Shown piece after piece: positions 15,973 through 24,435 of a stretch of 36,134 bases of DNA. The DNA lies in the NCBI GenBank assembly GCA_021833365.1, contig JAKBFV010000020.1, positions 1 to 36,134 on the forward strand, written 5' to 3'. The notes under the pieces were generated by a model. That model saw nothing but the letters and a program-made list of their open reading frames with translations, searched no databases and was not told where the DNA came from. The translations under genes were made by a program, and so were the position numbers. Within the stretch, counting starts at the first letter, position 1, and every line of letters begins with the position of its first letter. Origin of the DNA: Pseudomonadota bacterium. Lineage in GTDB: Bacteria > Pseudomonadota > Gammaproteobacteria > Pseudomonadales > Moraxellaceae.

Positions 15973-18876
15973 ATGTCCGAACAACAAGTCATCGTCAGCG
16001 ATACATCCGGCTCAGGGGGAAGGGCCACCGACATGGAAAAGCCTTCACGTCTGCGCCAGGCCCTGGCGGCTCGACAAGTGCATCAGGTGATGGGGCAGGC
16101 ACCCTTTTTCATCATCGTTTCGGCGGCTTGCGCCCTCATCGCCACAGCCATCTACTGGAACCAGCCGCAGCCCGGGCATGTCCTGCTCCTGCTCTGGGAC
16201 GGACTGTTCAGTGCCGCCACGCTGATGCGTTCGATCATGGTCATCGGCTACCGCATCGACCCCCGCAGCCACGGCACCCGCTTCTGGCATCACGCCATCT
16301 TCGTCAATGCCCTCGGCTTTGGCGCTCTGTGGGGCGGCGCCGGCATGGTCATCAATCCCTTTTTTCTCAGCCCCGGACACTCGGGCTTCGCCCACCACGC
16401 CCTCCTCGCCGCCCTGATCACCTGCCAGAACATCGCCGCCCTGGCCGCCTATGCCACCCATCTGCCGGCCTTTCTCGCTTACAGCCTGTTCAGTCTGCTG
16501 CCGGTCAGCATCAATCTGCTGGCCACCGGCGACCATCTCGCCCAGATCATGGGCATGATCGCCCTGCTCTTTCTCGGTGTGCTCATCTTCAGTGGCTATC
16601 AGATCCATCGCATGTCGCGGCACGCACACTGGCTGCAATCGAAAAACGAAGCCCTCATCCATGTCCTCGAGCACTCGAAAAAGGACATGCTCGACATGAC
16701 CCAGAAGCTCGCCCTCGAGATCTACGAGCGCAGCAATGCCGAGACACGCCTGCAGGATATCAACGCCACGCTCGACAGCCAGGTGCGTGAGCGCACGCGC
16801 GCCCTGACCCGCCTCAACAGCGAGCTGCGCCGCGGCGAGCAACGCCTGACCCTGGCGATGAGCGCCGCCGGCCTCGGCATGTGGGACTGGCACATGCCGA
16901 GCGACGTCACCTACCACTCCAATTTTGAGCAATTGCTCGGCTTTTCCAATCACGAGCTGAAAAGCTTCATGGGCCACCTCAAGCCCCTCGTGCATGCTGA
17001 CGATTACATGACGGTGAAGCGCGCCCTGGTGCTGCATATGCGCCACCCGGAGACGCCTTATCACGCCTGCTATCGCATGCGCCACCGCGACGGCCGCTGG
17101 ATCTGGGTCGAGGACCACGGCCGCGTCATCAGCCATGAACATGGCAAACCGGCGCGCATGATCGGCGTGCGCCGCGACATCTCGGCACAGCGCGAGCAGG
17201 AGCAGGGTCTGCGTCTCGCCGCTTCAGTGTTCAGCTCGGCCGAGGAAGGCATCTTCGTGCTCGACAATCACTTCAACTATCTGACCGTCAACCCGCATTT
17301 CATGACCCTGACCGGCTACAGCGACAGCGAGCTGCTCGGTCATCGCTTCGACGATCCCGCCCTGCGTCTCAACGCCCGCCTCTTTTTCAGTCAGATCATC
17401 CAGACCCTGACCCAGGAAGGTTCCTGGGCCGGCGAATTCACCGACTATCGCAAGGACAGTACTTCGATCCGCCTGTGGATGCGCATCTCGGCGGTGCGCG
17501 ATGAGCGCCAGCGCGTGACCCACTACGTCGGCCTGTTCACCGATGTCAGCAGCCGGCAGGAGGCCGAGGAACGCCTGAGCTATCTCAACAACTACGACAA
17601 GCTCACCGGTTTCGCCAATCGCAGCCTCTTCCGCGATCGCCTGCACGCCGCTCTGCAGCGCGCCCGCGAAGTCGCCTGCCGCGTCGCCCTGATCTTCATG
17701 GATCTCGACCGCTTCAAGCAGATCAACGACACCCTCGGCCACGAGGTCGGCGATGAGCTCCTGCGTCAGGTGGCAAAACGCATCAGCGACAGCAAGCTCG
17801 GCGCCTCGATGGACACGGTGGCACGCGTCGGCGGTGACGAGTTCACCCTGATCATCGAGAACTACGACGACCGCAGCGAACTCGAAGGCATCTGCGAACG
17901 CCTCATCGGCGAGATGAAACGCTCCTTCCGCATCGGCGAGCACGAGCTCCTGCTCGGCGCCTCGATCGGCATCAGTCTCTTTCCCGAGCATGGCCGCGAT
18001 CTGCAGGTCCTGCTCAATCACGCCGACATCGCCATGCATCAGGCCAAACGTATCGGCGGCAACGCTTATCGCTTCTACACCGAGGATCTGCGCGCCACCT
18101 CACTCGAGCAGCTGACCCTCGAGACCTCGCTGCGCAAAGCCATCTTCCGTGAAGAGTTCGTCGTCCACTACCAACCCAAGATGTGCCTGAGCAGCGGCCG
18201 CATCGTCGGTGTCGAAGCCCTGGTCCGCTGGAATCATCCGACTATGGGCCTGCTGACGCCCGGCGAGTTTATCCCCCTCGCCGAGGAGTCCGGCCTGGTG
18301 TCGGCGATCTCCGAGCTGGTCCTCAACCGCGCCTGTGAGCAGGTGCAGTTCTGGCGTGAGGCTGGCCTCGGCGACATCCGCACCTCGGTCAACATCGCCG
18401 CGCACCAGCTGCGCAAGGGCGACCTCATCCAGATCATCGAGCGCACCGTCAACCGCTTTGGCATCGATCCCAGCCTGCTCGAACTCGAACTCACCGAATC
18501 GACCCTGATGGAGGACGCCGAGAGCAACCTCACGACCCTCAATGCCCTGCGTGACATGGGTATCCAGCTCTCCCTCGACGACTTTGGCACCGGCTATTCC
18601 TCCCTCGCCTATCTGAAGCGTTTTCCCATCGACGTCCTCAAGATCGATCAGGGCTTCATCCGCGACATCGGCAAAAGCCCTGACGACGAAGCGATCACTC
18701 GCGCCATCATCGCCATGGCGCACAGCCTCGGCATGAAAGTGGTGGCCGAAGGGGTGGAGACGGAAGCCGTCCTCGACTTCCTGCGCGCCGAAGGCTGCGA
18801 CATGATCCAGGGCTATTTCATCAGCCGACCGATGCCCGAGGCACAGGTCTCCGAACTGCTCCTGCGTCAGGCCTGA
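15973..18876 (+). CDS. Membrane PAS-PAS-GGDEF-EAL cyclic-di-GMP enzyme
   Basis: The protein has 967 residues. The N-terminal part (about 42-220) holds roughly six membrane segments, a MASE-like sensor that I cannot match to a named type. A coiled coil (about 220-285) and two PAS domains (about 290-410 and 415-535) follow. The cyclase site is intact G620-G-D-E-F624. The phosphodiesterase site is intact E748-A-L750, with ELTEST, DDFGTGYSSL and EGVET all present. The inhibitory RxxD before GGDEF reads AxxD, so product inhibition at that site is probably lost. It can therefore in principle both make and break c-di-GMP, with direction set by its membrane and PAS inputs. GAGG seven bases before 15973 supports this start. 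The last ten bases overlap the amidotransferase gene on the other strand. Confidence 0.93.
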   Translation: MSEQQVIVSDTSGSGGRATDMEKPSRLRQALAARQVHQVMGQAPFFIIVSAACALIATAIYWNQPQPGHVLLLLWDGLFSAATLMRSIMVIGYRIDPRSHGTRFWHHAIFVNALGFGALWGGAGMVINPFFLSPGHSGFAHHALLAALITCQNIAALAAYATHLPAFLAYSLFSLLPVSINLLATGDHLAQIMGMIALLFLGVLIFSGYQIHRMSRHAHWLQSKNEALIHVLEHSKKDMLDMTQKLALEIYERSNAETRLQDINATLDSQVRERTRALTRLNSELRRGEQRLTLAMSAAGLGMWDWHMPSDVTYHSNFEQLLGFSNHELKSFMGHLKPLVHADDYMTVKRALVLHMRHPETPYHACYRMRHRDGRWIWVEDHGRVISHEHGKPARMIGVRRDISAQREQEQGLRLAASVFSSAEEGIFVLDNHFNYLTVNPHFMTLTGYSDSELLGHRFDDPALRLNARLFFSQIIQTLTQEGSWAGEFTDYRKDSTSIRLWMRISAVRDERQRVTHYVGLFTDVSSRQEAEERLSYLNNYDKLTGFANRSLFRDRLHAALQRAREVACRVALIFMDLDRFKQINDTLGHEVGDELLRQVAKRISDSKLGASMDTVARVGGDEFTLIIENYDDRSELEGICERLIGEMKRSFRIGEHELLLGASIGISLFPEHGRDLQVLLNHADIAMHQAKRIGGNAYRFYTEDLRATSLEQLTLETSLRKAIFREEFVVHYQPKMCLSSGRIVGVEALVRWNHPTMGLLTPGEFIPLAEESGLVSAISELVLNRACEQVQFWREAGLGDIRTSVNIAAHQLRKGDLIQIIERTVNRFGIDPSLLELELTESTLMEDAESNLTTLNALRDMGIQLSLDDFGTGYSSLAYLKRFPIDVLKIDQGFIRDIGKSPDDEAITRAIIAMAHSLGMKVVAEGVETEAVLDFLRAEGCDMIQGYFISRPMPEAQVSELLLRQA

Positions 18877-19577
18877 AGCTGGTCGAGCCAGGCGCCAAGA
18901 GCCGCGGCGCAGGCCTGACGCAGGGCGGTGGCGTGCTGCGCGCTGGTATGGCGCAGATGCACGACGTCGATATGGGCCGCCGCCAGCTCGCAGGCGTGTC
19001 CGACGTACCAGGACTGCAGATGGTCGGCGTCGACCTCGGGATGGAACTGCAAGGCCAGGGTATGGCGGCCGCGGGCGAAGGCCTGCTCCGGGTAGCGTGG
19101 CGTCGCCGCCAGATGCCAGACTCCGGCCGGCCGCTCCCAGGTGTCGCCATGCCAGTGCAGCACCGGCACGTCCGGCGCCACCAGGGGGGCAAACCAGGGT
19201 GCATGCTGCAGGTCCTCCCCTGCCGTCAATGGTGCCCAGCCGAGTTCCTTGCCGGCCGCGCCGGGGTGGACTCGCGCACCGAGAGCGGCGGCGATGAGCT
19301 GAGCGCCGAGGCAGATGCCGAGCAGGGGGCGCTGCGCCTGCAGACGCCGGCGCAAGGCGGCGATCTCGGCGCTGAGAAAAGGATAACGCTGCTGCTCATA
19401 GACGCCGATAGGGCCACCCATGACCAGCCATAGACCGGGCTCTTCCGGCACCACATGGTCCCAGTCCAGCGTACAGACATCGTGCTGGCGCAGGGCGTAG
19501 CCGCGCTGCAGGAGAAGCTCGGCGAGGGTGCCAGCGTTCTCAAAGGCGACGTGGGTAAAAATATGGGCTACGGGCAT
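18867..19577 (-). CDS. Class I glutamine amidotransferase (GMP synthase-like)
   Basis: The protein has 236 residues, a stand-alone GATase1 domain. The nucleophile is C89 in LLGICLGAQ, the His-Glu pair is H178-P-E180, and VMGGPIGVYE forms the oxyanion region. The layout (VLHWHGDTW before the HPE) matches proteins annotated as GMP synthase-like amidotransferases of unknown acceptor, often suspected of gamma-glutamyl hydrolysis. No synthetase partner lies next to it. AAGGAGAG precedes the start. The stop codon overlaps that of the GGDEF-EAL gene by ten bases, so transcripts of the two converge. The channel gene starts upstream on the same strand, 35 bases away. Confidence 0.85.
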   Translation of the reverse strand: MPVAHIFTHVAFENAGTLAELLLQRGYALRQHDVCTLDWDHVVPEEPGLWLVMGGPIGVYEQQRYPFLSAEIAALRRRLQAQRPLLGICLGAQLIAAALGARVHPGAAGKELGWAPLTAGEDLQHAPWFAPLVAPDVPVLHWHGDTWERPAGVWHLAATPRYPEQAFARGRHTLALQFHPEVDADHLQSWYVGHACELAAAHIDVVHLRHTSAQHATALRQACAAALGAWLDQLQA

Positions 19578-19612
19578 GTCGTCCTCTCCTTGGGGCCTCC
19601 GACTCCAGCGCT

Positions 19613-20206
19613 TCAGGTGCGCTCACGCTCAGCGACGCGCAAGGCGCTCTCGATGCGCCGATCCGGCACCAGCCAGAGCAGGGCGACGGCGACGAAGAGC
19701 AGTTGCGCTGCCAGCGGTGCGACAGCGGCCAAGCCTAAGGCCAGTGTATAGCAAAACAGCGACAGTTTGCCCTTGCCATCAGCGCCGATGGCGCGGCGCA
19801 GCAGGGCGCCGCTGCCGTCCTGACGCATGATCAGGCGCTGCAACAGAAGATAGGCGAGGGCTGCCATGAGCAGAATGAGCCCATAGACGAAAGTCGGCAA
19901 GAAAGCGCTCGGATGCTCGCCCAGCCAGCGCGTCGCCCAGGGAATGAGGGACAGCCAGAAAAGCAGGTGCAGATTGGCCCAGAGGATGGCGCCGCTGATG
20001 CGCTGCAGGGTATGCACGAGATGGTGGTGATTGTTCCAGTAGATGGCGACATAGACAAAGCTGAGCAGATAGCCGAGAAAGGCCGGCAGCAGCGCCATCA
20101 GTGCCGACGCGCTGATGCCTGCCGGAACGTGCAGATCGAGCACCATGATGGTGATGATGATGGCGAGCACACCATCGCTGAATGCTTCCATCCGACCCTT
20201 GCCCAT
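19613..20206 (-). CDS. TMEM175 (DUF1211) family potassium channel-like membrane protein
   Basis: The protein has 197 residues and about six membrane helices. It starts with R5-M-E-A-F9-S10-D11, the RxxxFSD signature in the first helix of TMEM175-type potassium channels. Bacterial members have one six-helix repeat and form tetramers that conduct potassium with modest selectivity. VYVAIYWNNHHHLVH in the second or third helix is also typical. The start at 20206 is set by AAGGAGG seven bases upstream; the frame extends further but without sense. It is divergent from the DUF2806-like gene and may be co-transcribed with the amidotransferase that follows. The physiological role of bacterial members is unclear. 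Confidence 0.88.
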   Translation of the reverse strand: MGKGRMEAFSDGVLAIIITIMVLDLHVPAGISASALMALLPAFLGYLLSFVYVAIYWNNHHHLVHTLQRISGAILWANLHLLFWLSLIPWATRWLGEHPSAFLPTFVYGLILLMAALAYLLLQRLIMRQDGSGALLRRAIGADGKGKLSLFCYTLALGLAAVAPLAAQLLFVAVALLWLVPDRRIESALRVAERERT

Positions 20207-20327
20207 CGCCGCCTCCTTAAGCTCTGTATGCCGTCTGCCGCATGGTGACCGCGTCGCTGCGCCGGTGCAAGCGATGCTTGTCATCGGCGGCGCTTCGTGC
20301 GACGCTCATAAAAAAGTGATGCTCGCC

Positions 20328-21368
20328 ATGTCCGATCCCAGCTTCTCGCCGGCGCAGCGCTGTGCCCGGCGCCTGGCACAAGCCCTGAGCACGACGGCCG
20401 CTCTCGCGCCGCTACCGCCCAGCGATCTCGCCGGCCTGAGTGCTGCCGCCGCCGATGCGATGCGACAACGCGAGCTGCAGGCGATCGACGCCTTGTTGCG
20501 CGAGATCGACCGCCTCTACCGTCAGCAGAGCTTCATCGATGAGCGCGGCCTGGTCGAGGATCTGTGTCAGATCGACACTCAGGACATCCCACGCGTCAGC
20601 GTCCTCGAGCCGCTCTACGACCAACCACAGCCGGCGCTCACCCAGCTGTCCCTGGCGCAGGGCTTGGATCTGATCGATGAAGAACGCCGCTATGCCCACC
20701 TCGGCCGGGCGCTGACTTGGCGGCGCTGCCTGATCAGCGCTTACCGTCTGCTGCTCAGCGAGAACCTGGCCGACTGCCATGAGCGTGCCCCCGATCCCGA
20801 GTGGCTGTCACGCTGGCGTCACGCCGCTGAGCGCAGCCGCCACGATGAACTGCAGGAGATGTGGGCACGCGTGCTCATCGCCGAAGTCTCCGGCCAGGAG
20901 CATTTCAGCTTCGCCGACCTGCACGCCCTGCAGCTGCTTTCGAGCAGCGACGTCGCCGCCTTGCGCCTGCTCGCGCGCTGCCTCCTGGCACCCGGCCTAT
21001 GGCGCGACGCGCACGGCTATTTCCGCGACAGTGTGCACGGTCCCCTGCTGCTCGCCCTCGAGGAACAGGGCCTGCTGCTCGAGACCACGCGCCAGCCCAT
21101 CGCCCTGAGTCAGACCGGCACGACCTGGCGCGGCGTCCTTTACTGCCGCGACAAGGCCCTGTTCATCAGCGCCACGCATCTCCCCGAACTGTACATCCAG
21201 CGCGTCAGTGCGCGCGCCCGCCGCCTCATGCAGCTATGGCCGGAGCATGCCGACACGGCTTATCTGTTCGCCCTCGGGCAGACCCTGAAAAACCAGGGTT
21301 GTGAAGTCGATCTCGGCGACTGCAGCGAGCAGGAACAGGGCTTGTTCATCGAGCGCACCAGCCTCTGA
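20328..21368 (+). CDS. DUF2806 / TIGR03899-like protein of unknown function
   Basis: The protein has about 346 residues and is predicted cytosolic, with no signal or membrane segment. The central region, about residues 150-230, carries DPEWLSRWRHAAERS, then ELQEMWARVLIAEV and FSFADLHALQLLSS. This arrangement recalls the DUF2806 or TIGR03899 families, in which a helical block ends in a WARxLAGE-like motif. The N-terminal third is helical with charged stretches (REIDRLYRQQSFIDERG). The function is unknown in the literature I recall. The start is uncertain: ATG at 20328 or at 20319, both without a clear ribosome site. It stands alone on its strand with a fresh promoter after it, so its neighbours give no hint. 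Confidence 0.6.
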   Translation: MSDPSFSPAQRCARRLAQALSTTAALAPLPPSDLAGLSAAAADAMRQRELQAIDALLREIDRLYRQQSFIDERGLVEDLCQIDTQDIPRVSVLEPLYDQPQPALTQLSLAQGLDLIDEERRYAHLGRALTWRRCLISAYRLLLSENLADCHERAPDPEWLSRWRHAAERSRHDELQEMWARVLIAEVSGQEHFSFADLHALQLLSSSDVAALRLLARCLLAPGLWRDAHGYFRDSVHGPLLLALEEQGLLLETTRQPIALSQTGTTWRGVLYCRDKALFISATHLPELYIQRVSARARRLMQLWPEHADTAYLFALGQTLKNQGCEVDLGDCSEQEQGLFIERTSL

Positions 21369-21384
21369 AGGCAGCGGCCAGGCA

Positions 21385-21413
21385 TTGTCAGTCGCTCTCA
21401 CCCTCTCTATGCT
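21385..21413 (+). promoter_or_regulatory. Sigma70-type promoter before the lipase gene
   Basis: TTGTCA (21385-21390) and TATGCT (21408-21413) are separated by exactly 17 bases, with a pyrimidine-rich spacer. They lie 51 bases before the lipase-like start codon. This is the best-looking housekeeping promoter in the window and could drive the lipase and perhaps the genes after it. Confidence 0.6.
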
Positions 21414-21463
21414 GCATGGGCAAAGGCGTCGATAGCGGCGTTGCGCCGACTAAGGAGCTCGTG

Positions 21464-23047
21464 ATGACAGGAATCGTCTGGACGCGCCGCGCCGCCTGCT
21501 TGCTCGGCCTTGTCGCGTTGGCTGGACTGCTCGCCGCCTGCAACGGCAGCGATGTCGCCGCCGCCAGCGGCAGCAGCCATACCCTGCTCGACGCCCTGGC
21601 GCCGGAGGTGGCAAATGTCGACGCCGCCGGCCTGTCGCGCCTGGAGCTGGCCATGCCGCAGAGCGCTGCCTTGACGGGCTTGACCAGCATGCCGACCTGC
21701 GGTGTGCGCGTCGAGAAACTGCTCTATGCGACGATCGCCGCCGATGGTTCGCCGGCCACCGCCAGCGGCGCTCTCTTTCTGCCGAGCGGCAGCGCCGCCA
21801 TCTGCCAGGGCAGCCGCCCCATCGTGCTCTACGCCCACGGCACCAGCAGCGATCGCGCCTATGACCTCAGCAACATCAACGACACCCAGCAGAGCGCGCA
21901 CGCCGAGGCGATGCTGCTGGCCGCCCTGTTCGTCAGCCAGGGCTATATCGTCGTCGCCCCCAACTACGTCGGCTACGACAGCTCTGATCAAAGCGTCCAC
22001 CCCTATCTGGTGGCACGACAGCAGTCCCAGGAGATGCTCGACGTCCTCACCGCCGCGCGCGAGGATCTGATGCGCCTGCACGATGCCGGTGTGCGTGATC
22101 GCGGCCAACTCTTCGTCACCGGCTATTCCGAAGGCGGCTACGTCGCCATGGCCACCCTGCACGCCCTCGATGCACGCGGCACGCCGGCCACCGCTGCGGC
22201 GCCGATGTCCGGTCCTTACGCCCTGGAGGCGTTCAGCGACAGCATGTTTCTCGGCCAGGTGACTCTCGGCGCCACCGTCTATACGCCGCTGATCACCGCC
22301 GCCTACGAGGCGATGACGCACGGTGCCATCGACACGGCGGCGATCTTCACCCCCACCTACGCCACCGGCATCGCCAGCCTGCTGCCGTCAAACACGCCCC
22401 TGTCCAGCCTCTTCGCCAGTGGTCGTCTCCCACAGAGTGCGCTCTTTCAGGCCAGCCCCACCGGCAACGCCAGCCTCGACGCCCTGTCGCCGCCGAGTCC
22501 CCTCTTCGCCTTCGGTTTCGCCAGCCAGGACTATCTGATCCGCACCGACTTCCGCGCCGCCTACGTCGCCGATGCGCAGGCGCATCCGGATGGGGCGGTG
22601 CCCGTCCTCAGCGCTGCCCCTTATCCAGCGGCAGCGCCGGCCAACCTCTTGCGCCAGACCTTCAAGGCCAATGACCTGCGCACCTATGTGCCGCGCTCAC
22701 CCTTGCTGCTGTGCGGCGGCCACGCCGATCCGGAAGTGCCGTTCGCCGTCAATGCCCTGCCCATGATGCGCAGCCTCGATCTCGCCGCCACTGCGCCGGC
22801 GCATGCCCTCCTCGACATCGACGCGAGCAGCGGCGGCAGCGGCCTGCAAGGCCAGGGCTTCACACCGGTGCAGTGGTCACAGCTCCTGGCTCTGGCGCAG
22901 ACGCCGAGGCAGGCCTACACGCAGGCGCAGGCGGCGCTAGCCGCGAGCCAGGGCGTGGTGGCAGCGATCGAGGCCTACCATAGCCAGGCGGCGCCTTATT
23001 GCGCGCTGGTGGCGCGCGGATTTTTTGATCTTTATGGCGGCACCTAA
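21464..23047 (+). CDS. Secretory lipase-like alpha/beta hydrolase lipoprotein
   Basis: The protein has 527 residues. The signal peptide ends in a lipobox (LLAAC, C26) with Asn at +2, which is compatible with outer-membrane sorting. The body is an alpha/beta hydrolase of the secretory-lipase (LIP) type. The oxyanion region is IVLYAHGTSSD, the nucleophile elbow is G-Y-S222-E-G-G in LFVTGYSEGGYVAMA, and CGGHADPEVPF looks like the Asp-bearing strand. The catalytic His cannot be placed with certainty. Substrates are probably short-chain or triglyceride esters, as inferred from the family. The start at 21464 follows AAGGAG at 21452-21457. The stop lies inside the first half of the direct repeat that precedes the pump genes. 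Confidence 0.82.
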   Translation: MTGIVWTRRAACLLGLVALAGLLAACNGSDVAAASGSSHTLLDALAPEVANVDAAGLSRLELAMPQSAALTGLTSMPTCGVRVEKLLYATIAADGSPATASGALFLPSGSAAICQGSRPIVLYAHGTSSDRAYDLSNINDTQQSAHAEAMLLAALFVSQGYIVVAPNYVGYDSSDQSVHPYLVARQQSQEMLDVLTAAREDLMRLHDAGVRDRGQLFVTGYSEGGYVAMATLHALDARGTPATAAAPMSGPYALEAFSDSMFLGQVTLGATVYTPLITAAYEAMTHGAIDTAAIFTPTYATGIASLLPSNTPLSSLFASGRLPQSALFQASPTGNASLDALSPPSPLFAFGFASQDYLIRTDFRAAYVADAQAHPDGAVPVLSAAPYPAAAPANLLRQTFKANDLRTYVPRSPLLLCGGHADPEVPFAVNALPMMRSLDLAATAPAHALLDIDASSGGSGLQGQGFTPVQWSQLLALAQTPRQAYTQAQAALAASQGVVAAIEAYHSQAAPYCALVARGFFDLYGGT

Positions 23048-23060
23048 GTCTCTTCTAAGT
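23044..23060 (+). promoter_or_regulatory. Direct repeat CTAAGT-N5-CTAAGT, candidate response-regulator site
   Basis: CTAAGT occurs at 23044-23049 and again at 23055-23060, an 11-bp period. A looser CTAAAC lies at 23069-23074. Tandem half-sites one helical turn apart are typical of OmpR/PhoB-type regulators, and such a regulator is encoded downstream at 28478. The repeat lies 53 bases before the first pump gene, a suitable position for activation. Binding is inferred. Confidence 0.45.
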
Positions 23061-23112
23061 GTCACCGGCTAAACTATCGCTGCCCTTATCTGCCCGCCGA
23101 GAGTCGAACTGC

Positions 23113-24435
23113 ATGCGTTTAGGCGCTGGACTGATCGTCGCCACCTTGCTCGCCCTGAGCGCCTGCCAGACCTATCAGCGCGCGCCGCTGGCGACGCGAG
23201 CGGTCTATGCGCGTCTGCAGGTACAGGCGAGCAGCCTGGCCGGACAGAAGTTGCCGCCCCACCCCATCCGCGCAGGCCAGGCCCTCGACCTGAGCACCCT
23301 CGAACTGCTGGCGGTGTGCAACAACCCGCAGCTGCGTCAGGAAGCGGCGGCGCATGATCTCGCCATGGCGCAGTCGATCGCTGCCGGCTATCTGCCGGAT
23401 CCGGTCTACGGCTACAACCATGATCATCCACAAAGCGGCCCCGACAGCCTCAACGCGCATGTGCAGAGTCTCGACATCGACCTCGCCAGCCTCCTCGGCC
23501 ACGGCCTGGCGCGCCGTGCCAGCGCCGCGCAGCAGCGGCAGGTGGATCTCGCCCTGCTCTGGCAGGAATGGCAGCTCATCGCCCAGGTCCGTCAGCTCGC
23601 CTATGCCCTGCGTCAGGATGAGCGCATCGCCGCCCTGCAGGAACAGCGCTATCACCTGCTCGCCGTCCTCGCTGCGCAGGAGCAGGAGGCCCTGCAGCGC
23701 CAGCTCCTGGCACGGACACGTTGGCAGCAGGATGCGGCGGCGGCGACGGTGGCAGAGCAGGACTGGCTGACCGCCAGGCAGCAGGTTCGCCGCGATCAGC
23801 AGGAGCTGGTGGCAGATCTCGGACTGCCGGCGGCGACGGTGCTGACGCTGGCGCCGCTAGCGTCGCCCACCCTCCCGACGACCACCCCTGATCTGCGCCG
23901 TCGCCCCGATCTCCTCGCCCTGCACGCCGCCTGGGAGAGCGAGGATCTCGGCTATCGTCAGGCCTTGCTGCGCCAGTTTCCGGTGCTCGACGTCGGCATC
24001 GACCAGACGACGGACAATACCGGCACCAGCAGTCTCGGCTTCGGCTTTCGTCTACCCCTGCCGGTGTTCAACGGCAACCGCCCGGCGATCAGCATCGCCC
24101 AGGCCAGCCGTCGCCAGATCGCGGCGCTCTACCAGGAGCGTTTGACGCAAGGCTATGTCCAGGTCGAAAATCTGCGCCAGCGTATCGCCAGCGCGCAGGT
24201 GCAGGAGAATCTGGCACAGACCCATCTGCAGCAACTCGACGCCGGCCTGCACCAGGGTCAGGATCTGCTCGCCGAGCATAGGCTGGCTCTCGCCACCTAC
24301 ACCGGCATGGCGGTGCAGGTGACCGAACAGCGCATCGATCGTGAGCAGCGTCGTTACTGGCGCGAACAACAAGAACTGAGCCTGATGTCCCTGCTGGGCG
24401 TCGTGCCGAACTGGGAGCATCCTGAACATGACTAG
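23113..24435 (+). CDS. TolC-family outer-membrane efflux lipoprotein
   Basis: The protein has 440 residues with a lipoprotein signal (LLALSAC, C18). The rest is the duplicated helical barrel of outer-membrane efflux proteins: LELLAVCNNPQLRQEAAAHDLA near residue 60, long helices rich in Gln and Ala, and a second repeat with LRRRPDLLALHAAWES followed by FPVLDVGI and FGFRLPLPVFNGNRPAIS. It forms the outer channel of the tripartite pump. The start at 23113 fits the signal peptide; a GTG at 23059 is in frame but lacks a ribosome site. The last eight bases overlap the adaptor gene. Confidence 0.9.
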   Translation: MRLGAGLIVATLLALSACQTYQRAPLATRAVYARLQVQASSLAGQKLPPHPIRAGQALDLSTLELLAVCNNPQLRQEAAAHDLAMAQSIAAGYLPDPVYGYNHDHPQSGPDSLNAHVQSLDIDLASLLGHGLARRASAAQQRQVDLALLWQEWQLIAQVRQLAYALRQDERIAALQEQRYHLLAVLAAQEQEALQRQLLARTRWQQDAAAATVAEQDWLTARQQVRRDQQELVADLGLPAATVLTLAPLASPTLPTTTPDLRRRPDLLALHAAWESEDLGYRQALLRQFPVLDVGIDQTTDNTGTSSLGFGFRLPLPVFNGNRPAISIAQASRRQIAALYQERLTQGYVQVENLRQRIASAQVQENLAQTHLQQLDAGLHQGQDLLAEHRLALATYTGMAVQVTEQRIDREQRRYWREQQELSLMSLLGVVPNWEHPEHD

